This document shows positions 5,196 through 5,549 of a stretch of DNA of 5,549 nt, in pieces. How positions within the stretch are numbered: the first letter of the stretch is position 1; each line of letters opens with the position of its first letter. Location of the stretch: assembly GCA_002068715.1 (NCBI GenBank), contig MWAR01000080.1, positions 1 to 5,549 on the forward strand. The letters are read 5' to 3'. The notes under the pieces were generated by a model. It was not told where the DNA came from. It saw only the letters and a program-made list of their open reading frames with translations, and ran no database searches. The position numbers and the translations under genes are program-made. Source of the stretch: a bacterium ADurb.Bin374 (GTDB taxonomy: Bacteria; Riflebacteria; Ozemobacteria; Ozemobacterales; Ozemobacteraceae).

Positions 5196-5549
5196 TCAGT
5201 TCGCGAACTTCAGAAGCTTGATCGCGTTGGAATCGGCGACCATGCCGCCGACGCGCTTGGTGGTGTAGAAGCCGACATACGGCTTGTTCGTGAACGGATC
5301 TCGGAGCATGCGGGTGCCCATGCGGTCGACGATGATGTATCCGCGCTTGAAGTTGCCGAACGCGATCGAGAGCGAGTTCGACGCGATGGCGGGCATGTTC
5401 TCGTCCTCGTTCAGGGCGTAGCCCAGAAGCGTGGCGGGCTGGCCGGCCTGGACGCTGGGCTGCCAGATGTAGTTGCTCTGACCATCCTTCATCTTGCGAA
5501 CGGCGGCGGCGGTGGTGCGGCTCATCAGCCAGGAGGCACCGGCGCGGTA
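5196..5549 (-). CDS. HK97-fold major capsid protein, C-terminal part (5' end beyond window)
   Basis: This is the last 117 residues of the phage major capsid protein, the subunit that forms the icosahedral head shell. The frame is open to the right edge, so the N-terminus (scaffold-like delta domain and E-loop) is outside the window. Seen in the sequence: WLMSRTTAAAVRKMKDG near residues 7-23 of the visible part, an MPAIA segment at 52-56, IAFGNFKRGYIIVDR at 62-76, and RDPFTNKPYVGFYTTKR at 83-99, ending in AIKLLKF. These are characteristic of the C-terminal A and P domains of the HK97 capsid family (Phage_capsid, PF05065). The ATG at 5525 is internal and is not the gene start, because family similarity continues upstream of it. 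The stop TGA lies 13 bases before the next gene. The assignment is very secure; only the full length and any fused protease cannot be seen. Confidence 0.96.
   Translation of the reverse strand, partial: YRAGASWLMSRTTAAAVRKMKDGQSNYIWQPSVQAGQPATLLGYALNEDENMPAIASNSLSIAFGNFKRGYIIVDRMGTRMLRDPFTNKPYVGFYTTKRVGGMVADSNAIKLLKFAN

Noticed and set aside
4718..5221. A 167-codon plus-strand frame opposite the 161-residue protein.
   Set aside because: The minus-strand gene has a strong ribosome binding site, coupled overlaps and family resemblance; the plus-strand product is Arg/Asp-rich and featureless.
1..5549. Search for CRISPR arrays, tRNA genes, insertion sequences, attachment sites, intrinsic terminators and long direct repeats.
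   Set aside because: None was seen by eye. The window is filled by overlapping or closely spaced coding frames, with no intergenic gap longer than about 20 bases.

Overview
The window is a compact stretch of a tailed-phage (siphovirus-type) genome or prophage. It is read entirely on the minus strand, from the right edge to the left. The sequence is GC-rich, with many strong GGAGG-type ribosome binding sites. The combination of gene families (phiE125 gp8-like connector, GTA gp10-like chaperone, TP901-1-like tail tube) most resembles phages or prophages of Proteobacteria, perhaps Alphaproteobacteria. That host assignment is inference only; no host gene, integrase, tRNA or attachment site is present.

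Layout in the direction of transcription (right to left): the C-terminal part of an HK97-fold major capsid protein (cut by the right edge); a 161-residue capsid-adjacent protein with an unexpected signal-peptide-like N-terminus; a 65-residue small protein; a head-tail connector (gp6 / phiE125 gp8 type); a head-closure/head-tail adaptor (SPP1 gp16 type); an HK97 gp10-like tail completion protein; a DUF3168 tail terminator; a TP901-1-type tail tube protein; a 112-residue beta-rich small protein; two overlapping tail assembly chaperone frames arranged like lambda G/T; and the N-terminal 467 codons of a tape measure protein (cut by the left edge).

The genes form one continuous block. Neighbours overlap (ATGA or GTGA junctions, one 8-base overlap, one 1-base overlap) or are separated by about 20 bases or less. 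No promoter, terminator or gene-free stretch over 300 bases was seen. Together the products cover the capsid shell, the head-tail connector, the tail terminator, the tail tube, the chaperones that load the tape measure, and the tape measure itself. The gene order from capsid to tape measure follows that recalled for the Rhodobacter gene transfer agent, with four additional small genes.

The points most worth a second look are the two-frame tail chaperone, whose downstream frame has no good start codon and lies in the -1 frame, and the signal peptide on a presumed virion protein. The window otherwise reads as a well-conserved morphogenesis module; I did not find a clearly new defence or mobile system in it.
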